From positions 40,791,431 to 40,855,430 of the forward strand of contig NW_004624734.1 in the NCBI RefSeq assembly GCF_000247695.1: a stretch of DNA of 64,000 bases. The letters are read 5' to 3'. The stretch comes from Heterocephalus glaber (Eukaryota > Chordata > Mammalia > Rodentia > Bathyergidae). How positions within the stretch are numbered: the stretch's first letter is position 1; every line of letters starts with the position of its first letter. The notes below the pieces were generated by a model that had not been told where the DNA came from, made no database searches, and saw only the letters and a program-made list of their open reading frames with translations. The translations under genes were made by a program, and so were the position numbers. Below are positions 11,101-21,806 of this stretch, in pieces.

Positions 11101-14100
11101 CTATCAGTTGTCTTCAAATTATTGACTTTATAGCTCAGGAAGCCCACAGCAAGTATTTTAAAAATATATACACAGGAGTATAATCTTAAATTGGCTTCAA
11201 AGAACTACTAATTTAATGATAGTTTGGTTAAACAACAAGCAGAACTTCTTCACACCTCCAGTCAAGGACTTAGAAGGGCACAGACGACGGGAGAGAGGCA
11301 AGTGTGGAAAGCTTTGTCTTTTTGAACATTTTGGACAGAAAAACCCAAAATGTTGGAAGCAGATAAAATAAAGTTTAGTAGGTCACAGCTATTTAGTCAA
11401 GGCAAGTCCTTAAAAGAAAGAAAAAGAGACTCGGTCCCTGTTTTGGAAATGAATGCATTTTTTTTTTTCTCTTAAAACATACAGTATCTTTTACAATGCA
11501 GTTACATTCTATGTCTTTAAATAGCAGCAGTTTTAATCAATGTAATATGTACTCTCTACCTGCAGCTTCACCACATCTACATAAAGAATACCATATTTAT
11601 GACACACAATCTCCAACTGAATGGTACAAGTGTAACAGGTCAACATATCAAAAATATTGACTATGAATGTAAATTCTATCCAGGTGGCAACTACTTGCTT
11701 GAGAATTAATATAAAAATATTGTAACAAAATTATGTAAAATGAGTATTTCATAATTCCATCAAAAACTTAGAATGCACACTTAAAAGTAGCCATACATTT
11801 CTAAAATCTGATTCCATTTCGTAGTAAAAGCACTAATAATTATTTCTTTAAGCCAGTAAGAAAACATGTATGCCCAAGTTACTTTAAAGTGCCAAAACGT
11901 TAAATACCAACTTATCTCATACATATTATTCTTATGGCTTCATGTTTTCCTTCTAATTAGTGGTTTAAACCAATGACTTTGTAGCATTCGAACTTTTAAA
12001 CTACATTATCTATAATTAACTTATACTGAAATGATTAAAAATAAAAATTCAAGGCCTTTTAAGTAGTGAAAAAATACACTGCTTAGTACAGCCAATGAAT
12101 GACAATACTTAGTGATATGTCTAGTATATGTTTGTACTACTATCAGGTGGTAGAGGGCAATAAAAACAAAGTAGTTCTAGATAATGCTAAAAATCAAAAC
12201 CAGTCATGATTCTAATATCCTACTGATCATGACGGATATCCAACAGTAAAAAGGGAGAGAACAAAGTTAAGGTGCATACTCATTTTAATAATGCAGACAC
12301 AGTGGGAAGTAACAGTGCTGTATCTTTAATGTGCACATTAATGACATTGCCATCCCAGAGCACATTTTTTACACTTTCACGGCAAGTTTTCTACTTAAAG
12401 AAACAGTGTAATCTATGAGCTTATTGTACACATGCAGCAAACTGACATTCTCTGGGGAGGCAATGTTTGTACCAAGAAGTAGCTGCATCAAAGATCAAAT
12501 TTTTTGAAATACTTAAAGGAAGTACAAGCACTTTTCTATTTGTTTCAGAGTACTTTGTAGAAGTATGAGAAATATACTCCTGGAATCCCTAATTCACTTC
12601 TTGATCTTTATTCAGTAGTTCATTTTTGCTAGTACAGAACTATAGTATTTTGTCTTGTTTAGGTGAGACATTTTATGGCTTAGCCAAAAAGCTGTAAAAC
12701 AGTTTAAAACAAAATTTTAAAATCTGTGGCATATGAAAATTGTTAACCAGGTTGTAACCTCCAAATTATCGAGGAAAAAAAACCCCTCTAGATATTAAAT
12801 ATACATGGTTTTCACAGAAAGATGGTATAATTAAACCACAAATTAGTTTTTCACTGGCATAAAATTACTCATGCCAGTGAATTCATCAAGAATTTTTGAG
12901 CCTACAAGACTTTAGCTTTTTAGAACAACCTGATTTACCCTGATTTAACAGGCTGCAGTAGCTGTTATTTTTTATATAGTGTGGTAGGACAGCTGCATGC
13001 ACACATCTAAACGGCTGCTACAGAGTGCCCTTTTCCACTTTTGTACACTAAACACTAGATGTAAAAGTCACATAAAGAACTAAAAGCCAAAACATTTAAG
13101 TGTGATTCTGTTGAAGGTTTTTCTTTAATAAAGCTACTTATTTTTTGTTAAATGATCCACCTTCTACTCTGCATTCCAGGTACTTGTCCAACTCTGCCTC
13201 CTTCTTCACTGCTTCTGGAGATACTTTGGGTGCATTAGGAAAACAGATCAAAATCACACTCATGTTGTCTCGACTTCCCTGGGAAGAAAAAAGTTTGAGA
13301 AAATATTTTGGTTTCCTTTGTGCTTTTCAAAACTTTGAGAACATTTATAACTATGCCAATTGCAGTTACACTTGTTCTAATAAAGATGTTAATTATGAGA
13401 AATATATGCGTACGGGGGTCAGTTGGCCTCAAACAGCATATTGAATATATACTATAATCAACAGTTCAGAAGATAGGAGAGAACATTACTGGTTAAATCC
13501 TACAGTTATAATCACTTCTAAAATTTTTACAAAACAAAATGATTTCTAAATATTTGCTGGTGGTGGTGGCCTACTTAATTTGAAGTGAAACCTAATACAA
13601 ATATACACATTCATACTCAATTCGCTCCATGTAACATGGTAGAAAAACACTAGCGTTATTCTTTACAATTAGGGTTTGTCCTGCAGTTTTATCTGTATAT
13701 ATGTGTATCTGACAAATTTACATTAAAATAAATTACAAATTATAATAATATAAATATATAAATTTATAGAAATATATAAATTATAAACTTTAGGGCTAAT
13801 ACATTTGCTTCATTAAGTAAAAATATGAAATTAGCAGTAAAACTTTATAAACTAGCTTGTAACGTAAAATTTAGTTTAGGAAATACATTCATTTTTAAAG
13901 ACACATAACCATTCAAACTCTGTAACTAACACACTTGACTGATGTTGACATGCCTTTACTCTATTAGTAAATGGGATTAACTTTTATATTTTGAATGTTT
14001 GATTAGGCTATATGGAAAAAATGATCTTGAATCATTAAATAACAATATAAATAACTTAATATTAAAAGATAGTCTGGTAGGAAAATTATACAAAATGTAC

Positions 14101-16435
14101 CAAATGTCAAGGCATTGACTGTTTAAAACAAGAGTAGAACATAGAAGAGATAAAATAGAACCTGAGTCATAATTTACTAATATCTGAATCTGACAATTCA
14201 AGAAAAAAAATTTAATTTAGCTGACATTTAATTCTCAAGTTTTTAGAATAATCCCAACAAATGGATGCTACTTTGAAGCACACTTCAAAGTGACAAAGAA
14301 CATATGTACCTCAAATCATTGTTTTCCCAAAATTCAGAAACTGACAGCATGCACTATCAAGTCATTACTTGTGCCTTTTTAAAACGTGTTAGATGTTACA
14401 TAAACCTGATTCCTAAGTAAGATCAGATTTTAATTAAGGTTTTAAGTTGAGCTAGTCAGGTGCATATACAGCTACAAAAAACATGTTGATTTTTACTCCT
14501 GCAAAGTAAACCAAATATATACCCTCAGATAGTTTTATAAAATCAGTATTTGTTTAAAAAGTTCCAAGTGAGTTAAACGAGTATTACTGACAAAATATAG
14601 CAGAGTGTGGCAGAAAGAACAATGAACCCAAGTCAAGGACTTGGATGCTGCTAAATGCTAGTCTTAAATGCTGCTAAAGTTGTATAATGCTACAGAAGTC
14701 AGTTATAACTTCTCTAGAAAGGAGAGCAGCATGTACTAAGTATATGTTACACATGGTCATTAATGTAAAGCCTCAGCGGTCCTATTAATTTGCTACTATT
14801 GCTCTGCTCTATAGCTGAGAGAAGTTGAACAATTTGTTCAAGACTGAAGAGTACAAAAGTAATAGAAATAAACCTTGATCCCAGGTCTGTTTGACTCTTA
14901 AGTCCACAGAACCTTCTCTGGATTCAGCTTCCTCATCTGTAAAATAAAGGGGCTGAGCTAGCTTATCTATGTACACAATCCCATTTGATCCTCCCAACAA
15001 CCCTAGAGACAAGGTGGTATCTGTCCTTTCTTACAATTAAAGAAACTGGTCTTTCAGAGAGTTAAAATAACTTACCTGAAGTCATACAGTCTCATACCAA
15101 GTTCTTCTGACTCCATGTTCAAGGCTATTGCTATTACATCACATGAAATAGTCACTAAAGTCCCTTCGCTGGTGCTACAGATTCATTAAAACACAGTTGC
15201 AAAGTATGTCCATAAATTACTAAGATATTTTTACATGGTAAAAACACTAAAATTCTAAAATGCTTTTCACTTATTGATACTGAGGACTAACCTTCCCCAC
15301 CCTCTTTTTTTTTTTTTTAGAACATGTACTCTGATACAATCTTTTTACCTTTGTTAATCTACATTGCTAAAAAGCTGAAGTAGTCATGGTTAAAGTCTAA
15401 ACATTTAGATGATAAATCTTATATAGATGGTAACTGAGTAATTTATTTCTAAAAAGTGTTCCTATACTTGCATAACTGATTAAAAATATCTTTGAATTAT
15501 GCCTGAAACTTATTGAGAACTACATGCTCTAAGGTGATTAAATGAGCAATAATTAATGATATAAAAAAACCATTTTATGTTCTTAAAAAAAGTCTAGCTA
15601 CCTTATACAAACAGGTGTCAACTACTTCATTGCAAACTTTCTCAAGATCATCAGTGACTTCAAGCCTGGATCTTACAAAATCACAGAGCTCTTCATTTCC
15701 CATAACATCCCAGATACCATCACATGCAAGAATAATGAACTGATCATCTTCTTCAGATCTCTCAATATCATGGACTTCAGGCTCTGGTGAGACAAGCTGC
15801 TCTGTAGGACCTTTTCCGTGGACACATTTGTAATCAAAATCCCCGAGGGCCCTGGACACAGCCAGAGAGCCATTCACACGCTGAATCATTACAGAGCCAC
15901 CTGCATTCTGAATTCGTTCTTTTTCCAGAGGATTACTTGGTTTGTGATCTTGTGTGAAGAAGTGAACTTTCCTGTTCCTACAAAGTAAACCTCTTGAGTC
16001 TCCACAGTTAATGAAATAAGTATGTTGGGGAGAAATCAAGACACCCACAGCTGTAGATCCACTTCTGTCTGCACCATGTTTCTTCTCTGACATAACTCTC
16101 ATGTGTTCATCAATCTCCAGAAAACCTGTTCTGATTCCATTCTTTACATTTTCCACAGAAGGTGCTCCTGAAGATCCTTTAAAATCTTGGTTATTGGTGA
16201 TGTGATCTAACAAATGCTCACAGCAGTATTTGGCAACCTGAGAACCAGCATGCCCATCATACACAGCGAAGAATGACCATGTTTCAAGTCCACTTGGCAA
16301 GCCGATCACAGCCGTGTGTGCATCCTCCATTTCCACTCGCCAACCTTGCATGCTGCTTAGCCCATATCGCAACCCATTACCCTGCCCTTGGGCATTATGC
16401 TTTTCCATCTTTGGCTTGTCTAAAAATGCTCCCAT
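6230..16435 (-). CDS. PPM1A: PPM1A, protein phosphatase 2C alpha, main (alpha-1) coding region, five exons joined
   Basis: The gene encodes a Mn/Mg-dependent Ser/Thr phosphatase of the PPM (PP2C) family, a monomeric enzyme that in mammals dephosphorylates stress-kinase and TGF-beta pathway proteins. Coding segments on the minus strand are 16435-15602, 13278-13161, 9010-8902, 7220-7163 and 6259-6230. They total 1149 nt, that is 382 residues plus a TAA stop, the length known for mammalian PPM1A. Every junction is AG/GT and every phase fits. Visible in the protein are an N-terminal MGAF (Gly2 is a myristoylation site in the family), the RVEMED motif with Arg33, YDGHAG with metal ligands Asp60 and Gly61, Asp146 in CGDSRG, Asp239 in CDGIWDVM and Asp282 in SRDN. 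The helical C-terminal domain occupies about residues 297-382 and ends in DDMW. The frame has no break. Residues recalled as Ser and Ala in the human protein are Thr52 and Ser89 here. Confidence 0.97.
6260..7162 (-). other. PPM1A: PPM1A intron 5
   Basis: About 0.9 kb between exons 5 and 6. No recognisable repeats or additional coding potential; AT-rich unique sequence. Confidence 0.85.
7163..7220 (-). CDS. PPM1A: PPM1A exon 5
   Basis: The acceptor AAAAATTTAG is followed by G CGG AAT GTA at 7220. The 58 bases finish the split Lys codon and encode [19 protein letters not shown]. The donor gtaagt begins at 7162. The small size, the phase and the peptide match the penultimate coding exon expected for PPM1A. 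The polypyrimidine tract upstream is weak (A-rich on the transcript strand), but the exact phase and protein continuity leave little doubt. Confidence 0.95.
7958..8128 (+). repeat. B1-dID dimeric SINE
   Basis: Left half is B1 (CATGCCTGTGATCCCAGCA, GAGGCTGAGGCAGGAGGATC), right half is ID-derived (GGGCTGGG to GGGTTCAATCC). The 3' tail degenerates into a TG/TA microsatellite. Confidence 0.9.
8129..8202. repeat. TG/TA microsatellite and T run
   Basis: TGTGTGTAC, CACACATA, then an uninterrupted TA tract (8166-8187) and 13-14 T, grown from the tail of the preceding SINE. Confidence 0.95.
8734..8766. repeat. AAAAC pentanucleotide repeat
   Basis: Five or six AAAAC units in tandem within intron 4. 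Confidence 0.95.
8902..9010 (-). CDS. PPM1A: PPM1A exon 4 (C-terminal helical domain)
   Basis: The acceptor TGATTCCCAG precedes AAATCATAAAGAAG at 9010. The 109 bases complete Glu318 and encode [20 protein letters not shown] through PPGGELASK, with the last Lys codon split after AA. The donor is a strong gtaagt starting at 8901. The peptide belongs to the all-helical C-terminal domain found only in PPM1A and PPM1B type phosphatases, which influences substrate choice rather than catalysis. The two-base end phase fits exon 5, which supplies the missing G. Confidence 0.96.
10118..10330 (-). repeat. B1-dID dimeric SINE
   Basis: Read on the plus strand it begins with the T-rich tail complement, the inverted ID half (TACTGGGGCTTGAACCCAGG) and then the inverted B1 half ending CCACCATGTTGGGCC. 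Same orientation as PPM1A. Confidence 0.9.
12582..13137 (-). other. PPM1A: Candidate 3' UTR of the PPM1A alpha-2 transcript
   Basis: Sequence following the alpha-2 stop at 13138 on the minus strand. It carries no recognisable repeat and holds an 11-bp perfect stem-loop at 12850-12881. The first AATAAA on this strand is at 12612-12607, giving a UTR of about 0.55 kb if used. The end coordinate is an estimate; the UTR may run on toward 11.4 kb, which is also free of SINEs. Confidence 0.45.
12850..12881 (-). other. Perfect 11-bp stem-loop in alpha-2 3' UTR
   Basis: Arms TTCACTGGCAT and ATGCCAGTGAA are exact reverse complements separated by a 10-base loop. The position lies 257 bases after the alpha-2 stop codon. 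The hairpin would form in RNA from either strand. Confidence 0.6.
13138..16435 (-). CDS. PPM1A: PPM1A alpha-2 isoform, coding region using exon 2 and extended exon 3
   Basis: If the exon 3 donor is not used, the frame continues for seven codons (GGSFNKK) to a TAA at 13140-13138. Segments 16435-15602 and 13278-13138 then give 324 residues. This equals the length of the known mammalian PP2C alpha-2 isoform, and I recall the same short tail for it. All catalytic residues are kept, while the rest of the helical C-terminal domain encoded by exons 4-6 is lost. The intron immediately downstream then becomes 3' UTR. That the reading frame and stop are preserved is seen in the sequence. That the transcript is made in this species is inferred. 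Confidence 0.85.
13161..13278 (-). CDS. PPM1A: PPM1A exon 3 (last metal ligand, hinge to C-terminal domain)
   Basis: The acceptor TTCTTCCCAG is followed by GGA AGT CGA GAC AAC at 13278. The exon is 118 bases and encodes residues 279-317 ([18 protein letters not shown] through KYLECRVE) plus one base of the next codon. It carries Asp282, which binds a catalytic metal ion in PP2C alpha, so any active product must include it. The donor at 13160-13159 reads gtggat, a weak match to the gtaagt consensus. This fits its being skipped in the alpha-2 form, where translation continues into the intron. Confidence 0.96.
14270..14291. repeat. Short perfect inverted repeat
   Basis: Nine-base arms ACTTTGAAG and CTTCAAAGT with a CACA loop, in intron 2. 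Confidence 0.6.
14630..15095. repeat. Two MIR SINE fragments
   Basis: Both contain diagnostic MIR core phrases: TTCCTCATCTGTAAAAT in the first, and ATTTGATCCTCCCAACAACCC with a later ACTTACCTGAAGTCATACAG in the second. Both are ancient and diverged. Confidence 0.6.
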
Positions 16436-16455
16436 TATGTATTGATCCTCTAGGT
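15602..16455 (-). CDS. PPM1A: PPM1A exon 2 (start codon and most of the catalytic domain)
   Basis: The acceptor is a pyrimidine-rich tract ending in TTTTTGCAG, with exon sequence starting at 16455. Twenty bases of 5' UTR precede the ATG at 16435-16433. This start is preferred because it opens the family-typical [14 protein letters not shown] terminus. The same frame stays open upstream to a Met at 16600, but that stretch is intronic pyrimidine tract translated as Phe-rich sequence. The 834 coding bases give residues 1-278, including Arg33, Asp60, His62, Asp146 and Asp239. The donor is AAG followed by gtagct at 15601, and the exon ends in phase 0 after TGT TTG TAT AAG. Confidence 0.97.
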
Positions 16456-17004
16456 CTGCAAAAATAAAAAGAGGAAAAAAAAGAAAAACAGGAAAAAAGT
16501 CAGTAATTGTCTTAAAAATATCAACTAATCTTTTTAAGAGTAAAGGAGATGCAAAGGAAGCTTTAAATAAGAATTTACAACTCTTATGATAAGCAGACAT
16601 TGATTACACTGCTGACTTGGAATCTGGAGATTAACAAAGAACTGGTAGGAAAGACTGATCAAGCACAGCTCAAAATGGACAGTAGGCAGAGAGAACTATA
16701 GCACTGGGATGAAGAACTGATGTGACGGTATGGCACAACCACTTAAAGTCAACAGACACCTGGCAGTGGCTATCAACTTATATGTGCCAAGCACTGCATT
16801 TAAGGAACAAGAACACATGTAATCAGAACTAAGTTGTGTGTGTATTAATCAAGAAAAACCAAATGAATCCACAGGTCATACGAAAGCCTACTAATTCAAA
16901 CATTCAGGAATTTTCAGAGTTTGATTCAAAACTATGTAGTTTCATTCCTGCTATTATCTACCCTCTAAAAAAGCAAAAAATGATTTACTCACAGTGGTCC
17001 AAAT

Positions 17005-17170
17005 TTTCATGTTCCTTCCTTTAAGCCTTTGCTCATGTGAGTCTCCTTAACTCGAATCCCTTGCCTTTCCTCTTTACTTAGGGAAAACCAAACCAACCTA
17101 TATACTCACCCTTTAAACAACACCCTAGAACAAATTCTGCTTCTTCCATCAGATTTTTCAGTGTTTGATT
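17005..17170. repeat. Probable L2 LINE fragment
   Basis: Resembles the L2 3' region (AAGCCTTTGCTCATGTGAGT and following C/T-rich text). Divergent; family call from memory. Confidence 0.4.
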
Positions 17171-17934
17171 AAAGCCAGTAAGTTATTAATTACTGCAAGT
17201 GGTCCTGCTTCAACTTTCAAGTTGCAAACAATTATACATACAAATGACAAAGCTTATTATATACAGATATAACACTCAAGTTTACTCCCTCATCTGGAAT
17301 GGGCCCACACAAGAAAAAAGAGATACTTGGTAATGATGTACATGTAGGTTGGCCTTTAGTTGAGTAATAGCTTAGGAAAGTAGAGAATTGGGGTCTATGC
17401 AATCAAATGAGTGACAATTGAATTAAAGGCAATCTGGGAGCAGGATAGAATAATGAGTACAGAATGAGGTAAAGAAGAGTCAGGCAGTAGGATAAGCTCA
17501 ATCATAGGCAGTTTTGAAACCAGAAGGACTGAAGATGTTGGTAATGCTAAGCTTGGAGAGAAAAGGGAATAAAAAGCCTCTATGAAGAAACAAAAATGTT
17601 TGTTTTCTCAGCAACTTTTCCAAACCCTTTCTTTTTCAAGGGCCAAAATGATACACAAGCAAAGAGAGGGGCTGACTGTTGTTTAAAAAAAATAAATTAA
17701 AAAAAAATTTTTTTGCCTCCCCCTCTGTCCCTAAGAGTCTCCAAATGGAAGGTAAACAATGAAACTAGCCATCAGTCATCTGGTATGGTGGTATTTATCA
17801 GATTACTTTTCTGATACCATATTCATGTACATTAATGGCAGAGTATTCTGACTGGAGAAAGGATAATGGAAGGATGAAATCTTATTAGCAGACAATGTTT
17901 AAGAATTTTAAATCATTCTGACATCTACAAACAT

Positions 17935-18090
17935 GACCTCATTTAATCTCATCAACAACTTTCTAGGGTGAACACTAATATTAACGCCAATCTATAAAGA
18001 ATAGCCAAAATTAAAGAATTGAGTTAATGTCACTCAACTAGTAAATTTAAAGGAATATAGGAACTCTATTTTAAATCCGCCTGACTTTAA
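17935..18090. repeat. Probable MIR fragment
   Basis: MIR core-like phrases CTCATTTAATCTCATCAACAAC and GTCACTCAACTAGTAAAT with the expected spacing. Confidence 0.5.
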
Positions 18091-18649
18091 AGCACCATTA
18101 ACCACTAAGCCAATGGCTCTCAACTCATGGCTATGCTACAGGTTTATTTGTGAACTTTCTGAAAAGATTTCCAAATCAAAATTTCCAGAATATGGCTGGA
18201 ACCTATACATCTGTGTATTTAAATTTTCATATGTGACTCTGAGGCAAAGCAAGGTTGCAAACCACAGGGGTGGTGGGATAAGATGTATTGCCTGAGGTGT
18301 AGAACGTGAGGGAAAAGAGATAAAAGGTAAGGGCCAAAGAGAAAATGAGCTCAAAATGAGAACAATCAAGACCACCATACTAGGCTACAAGATCACCATC
18401 CTACGCTAGAAATGACAAGAAGAAATTTCCCAAGAGCAAAGCTCCTTCTTAGGAAAAAAAGTAAAATAAAAGGCCTGAGGGAAACTCAGAAACAACTGTA
18501 TTTAACAAACATACCAACGAGAGAGAGCGGGAATGACAAACACTCCTCTTCTGAGAATTCCTCACAACATAAAGTCCTAAAGAATATACATTATGTAGTT
18601 AGACCAAGCCGGGCTGACACTGTAGTTCTATTTAACAACACTGCACCAG

Positions 18650-18790
18650 TTGTAACTGTGTGACTGCTTTTCTGAATTTTTCCATCTGTGTAAGAAGCTG
18701 CTAAGGTTCTTATAAGACTAAATGAATTCACTCCATAAAGTGTTGAGCACAGCGTAACTATAACATAGACGTTATTATTATATACTTCTT
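18650..18790. repeat. Probable MIR fragment
   Basis: Contains TTTTTCCATCTGTG and the following AATGAATTCACTCCATAAAG...GCACAG spacing typical of MIR. Confidence 0.45.
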
Positions 18791-18869
18791 AAGCTATTTA
18801 TTTTCTGCCAGAGGGAGGGGTTGGTCATACTAATGTTTCTTCTTGGTTACCAGCTTAAGTCCAAAATTT

Positions 18870-18960
18870 GTTTTTTTTCAGTACTGAATGTTGAACCTAG
18901 AGCTAGCTTCACCGAAACACCCTAGACAAACATTCTACCACTGACCTACACCACCAGTCC
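18870..18960 (-). repeat. Old ID-like SINE
   Basis: Inverted ID: T run, then AGTACTGAATGTTGAACCTAG and ACCACTGACCTACACCACCAG. Diverged compared with the young ID copies. Confidence 0.65.
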
Positions 18961-19304
18961 TGCACGATATACATTAAAAAACACTGTCAATACTTCCTTA
19001 GTAAATAGGGGAAGGTAAATTTAAAACAAAATGTCATGTCTTGTGCATGTGGCAAAATCAAGAGTTGGTAAGAGTGAGGAAAAGGAAATTCCCCTATATT
19101 GCTAACAGCAGAAGTTAGTGAAGCTGAAGATGTACATGAGCATCAACTCAATTTCACTCCTAATTATGCATTTCAGAGCAATGTTTCATAAACTGTGGAC
19201 ACCTACATGATGAAATCAACTTAGTAGGTTTTATGAGGCCCTGTGTCTTTAAAAGATGGAATAAAATGCATCCCAGGTGGCAAGAGTAAGTAAATATTAT
19301 TATT

Positions 19305-19377
19305 CTTCTGTTGCTGGGGACTGAACGAAGACCTTGCTTGTGGCAGGGGAGTGTTCTACTACTGATCTAACTTCCAC
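19305..19377 (-). repeat. Old ID-like SINE
   Basis: Inverted ID text GTTGCTGGGGACTGAACG ... TTCTACTACTGATCTAACTTC, diverged. Confidence 0.6.
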
Positions 19378-19472
19378 AACAGTACTATTCCTGAAGTTTC
19401 TGTTCCAGATGTGCATTTTGCATTACTAAGCGAAGGTCTGCACTTCTCAGCGTGCTACCTTTCAGTAACTTT

Positions 19473-19612
19473 GCCAGTGGGGTGTGGTGATGCTGCCGCC
19501 TGCAATCCCCCTCAGCACTTGGGAGGCTGAAGGAGGAAGACTGCAAGTTTGAGGCCAGCCTGAACTAGTAAGATCCTGTCTCAAAAAACCAAATTAAACC
19601 AAATTAAAAATC
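19473..19612 (+). repeat. B1 SINE
   Basis: Contains GCACTTGGGAGGCTGA, TTTGAGGCCAGCCTGAAC and CCTGTCTCAAAAAACC. Confidence 0.85.
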
Positions 19613-20329
19613 CTTCCCATTTGCCCAAAGTGATGTGTGCAATGATCTTTTTGGAGAACTGTAGTAACAAATATTAGAAACAATCTAACTGCTCATTAGA
19701 AAGTAGAATAGATAAATAATGGAATATTTAGCAAAACAGACATACCTATATCAAAACAGACATTTCTTAAAAACAACACATGGCAATATGCTGAATAATG
19801 CAGCAAAAACAATTAGGGTTAAAGTACATAAAAACAAGGACAGGCAGAATACACACCAGCTTTAGAATAGACACAAGCACCACGACAGCAGGGATTTTTG
19901 TTTAATTCATTGGTATGTCCTCTGCACTTAGAATAGAGCCTAACACACAGGAGGAAGCTTGACAATGACTTGATTCTCTCTGGGAAGAAGAATAGAACAG
20001 CTCAGGAAAAGGTCCAAAAGGGGGACTTAACTTTACCAGTAAACGATGGTTCCTGGACTTAGATGCAGTAACAAACTTTGGGAACCTGTTTTACCGTTAA
20101 TTTTTCTGTGCTTCATCTAAGGTAAACTGAACTCCTTTCAAAGGTTACTTTTATTAAAAAGTCAAAAGGAAATCAAGCCAAAGAACAACAACAAAAACAG
20201 GAAATCAAATTGTTTAAAAGCACCTAAGATTCTCTTAAAACTTATTTAACCTCTAGATGGGTTATCTTGGATTTCTCATTCTTTCTAAAGCTCACAACCT
20301 TACCTCTGAGCAATTAGAGATGAAGTGCT

Positions 20330-20780
20330 TACGGGCTTAGTAATTACCACCTAACATTTATAAGTGGTTACTACTGGCCAAGCACTTTCTTAAGTTTTAT
20401 ATGTGGTAGTCAATGTTTAATCTTCACAGGAATCCTAAAAGATAGGTGTTACTACTGTATTATGATTCTTTCCCTAAAGGAAGGAACTGAGCTGCAGTGA
20501 GGCTAAGCTACCTACTGAAGGTCAACAGCAACTTGTTTCATTTGTGTAGAAATTCCCCTAACTAGGATGGAGGGTTGGGAGGCACTATGCTTAAGATACT
20601 TGATCCTTTCTACTTTAGAGTCCCTCAACTTCCTCATCTATACAATGGGCGTATTAATGCCTACCTCTGAATGTCGGTGCAAAGTTTAAATAAGGCAATG
20701 ACGGCAAAGTAGCCAGACAGAACCCTGCAAAACGGAGGCACTCAGCAAACGGAAACTGATTAACTATTATTATGTTCCTA
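20330..20780. repeat. Two MIR fragments
   Basis: First copy at about 20330-20530 (ACATTTATAAGTGG, CCAAGCACTTTCTTAAG, CTTCACAGGAATCCT). Second copy at about 20560-20780 (CAACTTCCTCATCTATACAATGG). Both are ancient. Confidence 0.6.
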
Positions 20781-21142
20781 CCCACACAGCCACATCTAGA
20801 TTCTTACCTCACCTAATAGGGATCTTAGTCTCCGTTTTATAAACAAGTCCAGAAGTTATTTTCCAGATATGCATATGAAAGTACAGTACCAAATAATTCT
20901 TTAAAGATAAAAAAAGGCAATTCAGAAACCTAATCTCTTTGGGTTCTGAGTAATTTGTAGGGTGCTGGTGAAGCAGTCAACTATAAGTTATATAAATACA
21001 GCAGCTGGTTATGTAAATACAATAACAAAGTAATTACTTATTCTGAATACTATCTTTACATAGTCCTCCTGCATAAGTGGACTACTAATAAGTGTCTTAT
21101 TTAGTCAAATTATTAAATTGGCATATATCTATAAATAGCCCC

Positions 21143-21233
21143 AAGGGGATTCAATTTGCCCATGAGAGTCTGTTAGCCTCAGGTGTCAGGCAGCAGGCAA
21201 GCACTGTACCACTGAGTTACCTTCCTGTCCTTG
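21143..21233 (-). repeat. Degenerate ID-like SINE
   Basis: Inverted ID-like text with CAGGCAGCAGGCAAGCACTG and TACCACTGAGTTACCTTCCTG; the rest is poorly conserved. Confidence 0.45.
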
Positions 21234-21408
21234 CCCTAGTGTTAAATCTACTTCAGTATATGCTGGTTTCATCATTACACAGTACAAACACTAACAGCTG
21301 AGCCGAACTTTTGAGAACAAAGTATTACAATAATAAGACTGAATACATCTTAGATATAATCAGAAAATTTGGTGAATATTTTGTGTCATTCATTCTTTCG
21401 TTCATTGG

Positions 21409-21557
21409 ATTTTTTTGAGACAGGGTCTTGCTATGCAGTTCAGGCTGGCTTTAAACTATGTAGCCCAGGCTGGCCTCGAACTCATGGCAATCCTCTTGCC
21501 TCAGCCTCCCAAGTGCTGGGATTAAAGCATGGTAACATGCGTTACCATGCCTGGCCT
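21409..21557 (-). repeat. B1 SINE with internal duplication
   Basis: Inverted B1: TTTTTTTGAGACAGGG, duplicated CAGGCTGGC segments, CCAAGTGCTGGGATTAAAG. The B1 head contains a 24-base palindrome at 21527-21550. Confidence 0.9.
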
Positions 21558-21723
21558 TATTTTGTGTCTTTTAAAACCAAACTAATCTCTAATTGAATAT
21601 TTCTAGAATTGGGCCAGGAAGCCATTCTTTAAAGGTTAGCCACTGTCTTTTTTTTTTTTTTTTTTTTAGAAAAAGTATCTTTTAACTGGTATGTTTGCAT
21701 TGCCTTTTTAAAAAGCAAAGCTG

Positions 21724-21806
21724 GCTGGGGATTTAGCTCAGTGGTTCCGCTGCTTGCCTCACAAGCACAAGGACCCGAGTTTGATCCCTGGTACAAAAAA
21801 AAAAAA
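21724..21806 (+). repeat. ID SINE with target-site duplication
   Basis: ID body GGCTGGGGATTTAGCTCAG to GTACAAAA, with a pure A tail. The 13-base duplication AAAAGCAAAGCTG lies at 21711-21723 and 21807-21819. Confidence 0.93.

Larger units (their letters stand above)
9011..13160 (-). other. PPM1A: PPM1A intron 3
   Basis: About 4.1 kb. Contains one minus-strand B1-dID (10118-10330). The exon 3-proximal end doubles as 3' UTR in the alpha-2 form. No other coding segment is visible; chance frames such as 10366-10603 overlap on both strands and resemble nothing. Confidence 0.8.
13279..15601 (-). other. PPM1A: PPM1A intron 2
   Basis: About 2.3 kb. Contains an AT-rich tract (13735-13790), a short perfect hairpin (14270-14291) and two MIR fragments (about 14630-15095). 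No SINE of the young families. Confidence 0.85.

Noticed and set aside
15575..15601. Continuation of the exon 2 frame past TATAAG
   Set aside because: Intronic. Exon 3 supplies the conserved GSRDN continuation, including metal ligand Asp282.
16436..16600. Upstream Met extension of the PPM1A exon 2 frame
   Set aside because: A clear splice acceptor (TTTTTGCAG) lies at 16456, and the extra residues translate a polypyrimidine tract. The conserved start is MGAFLDKP at 16435.
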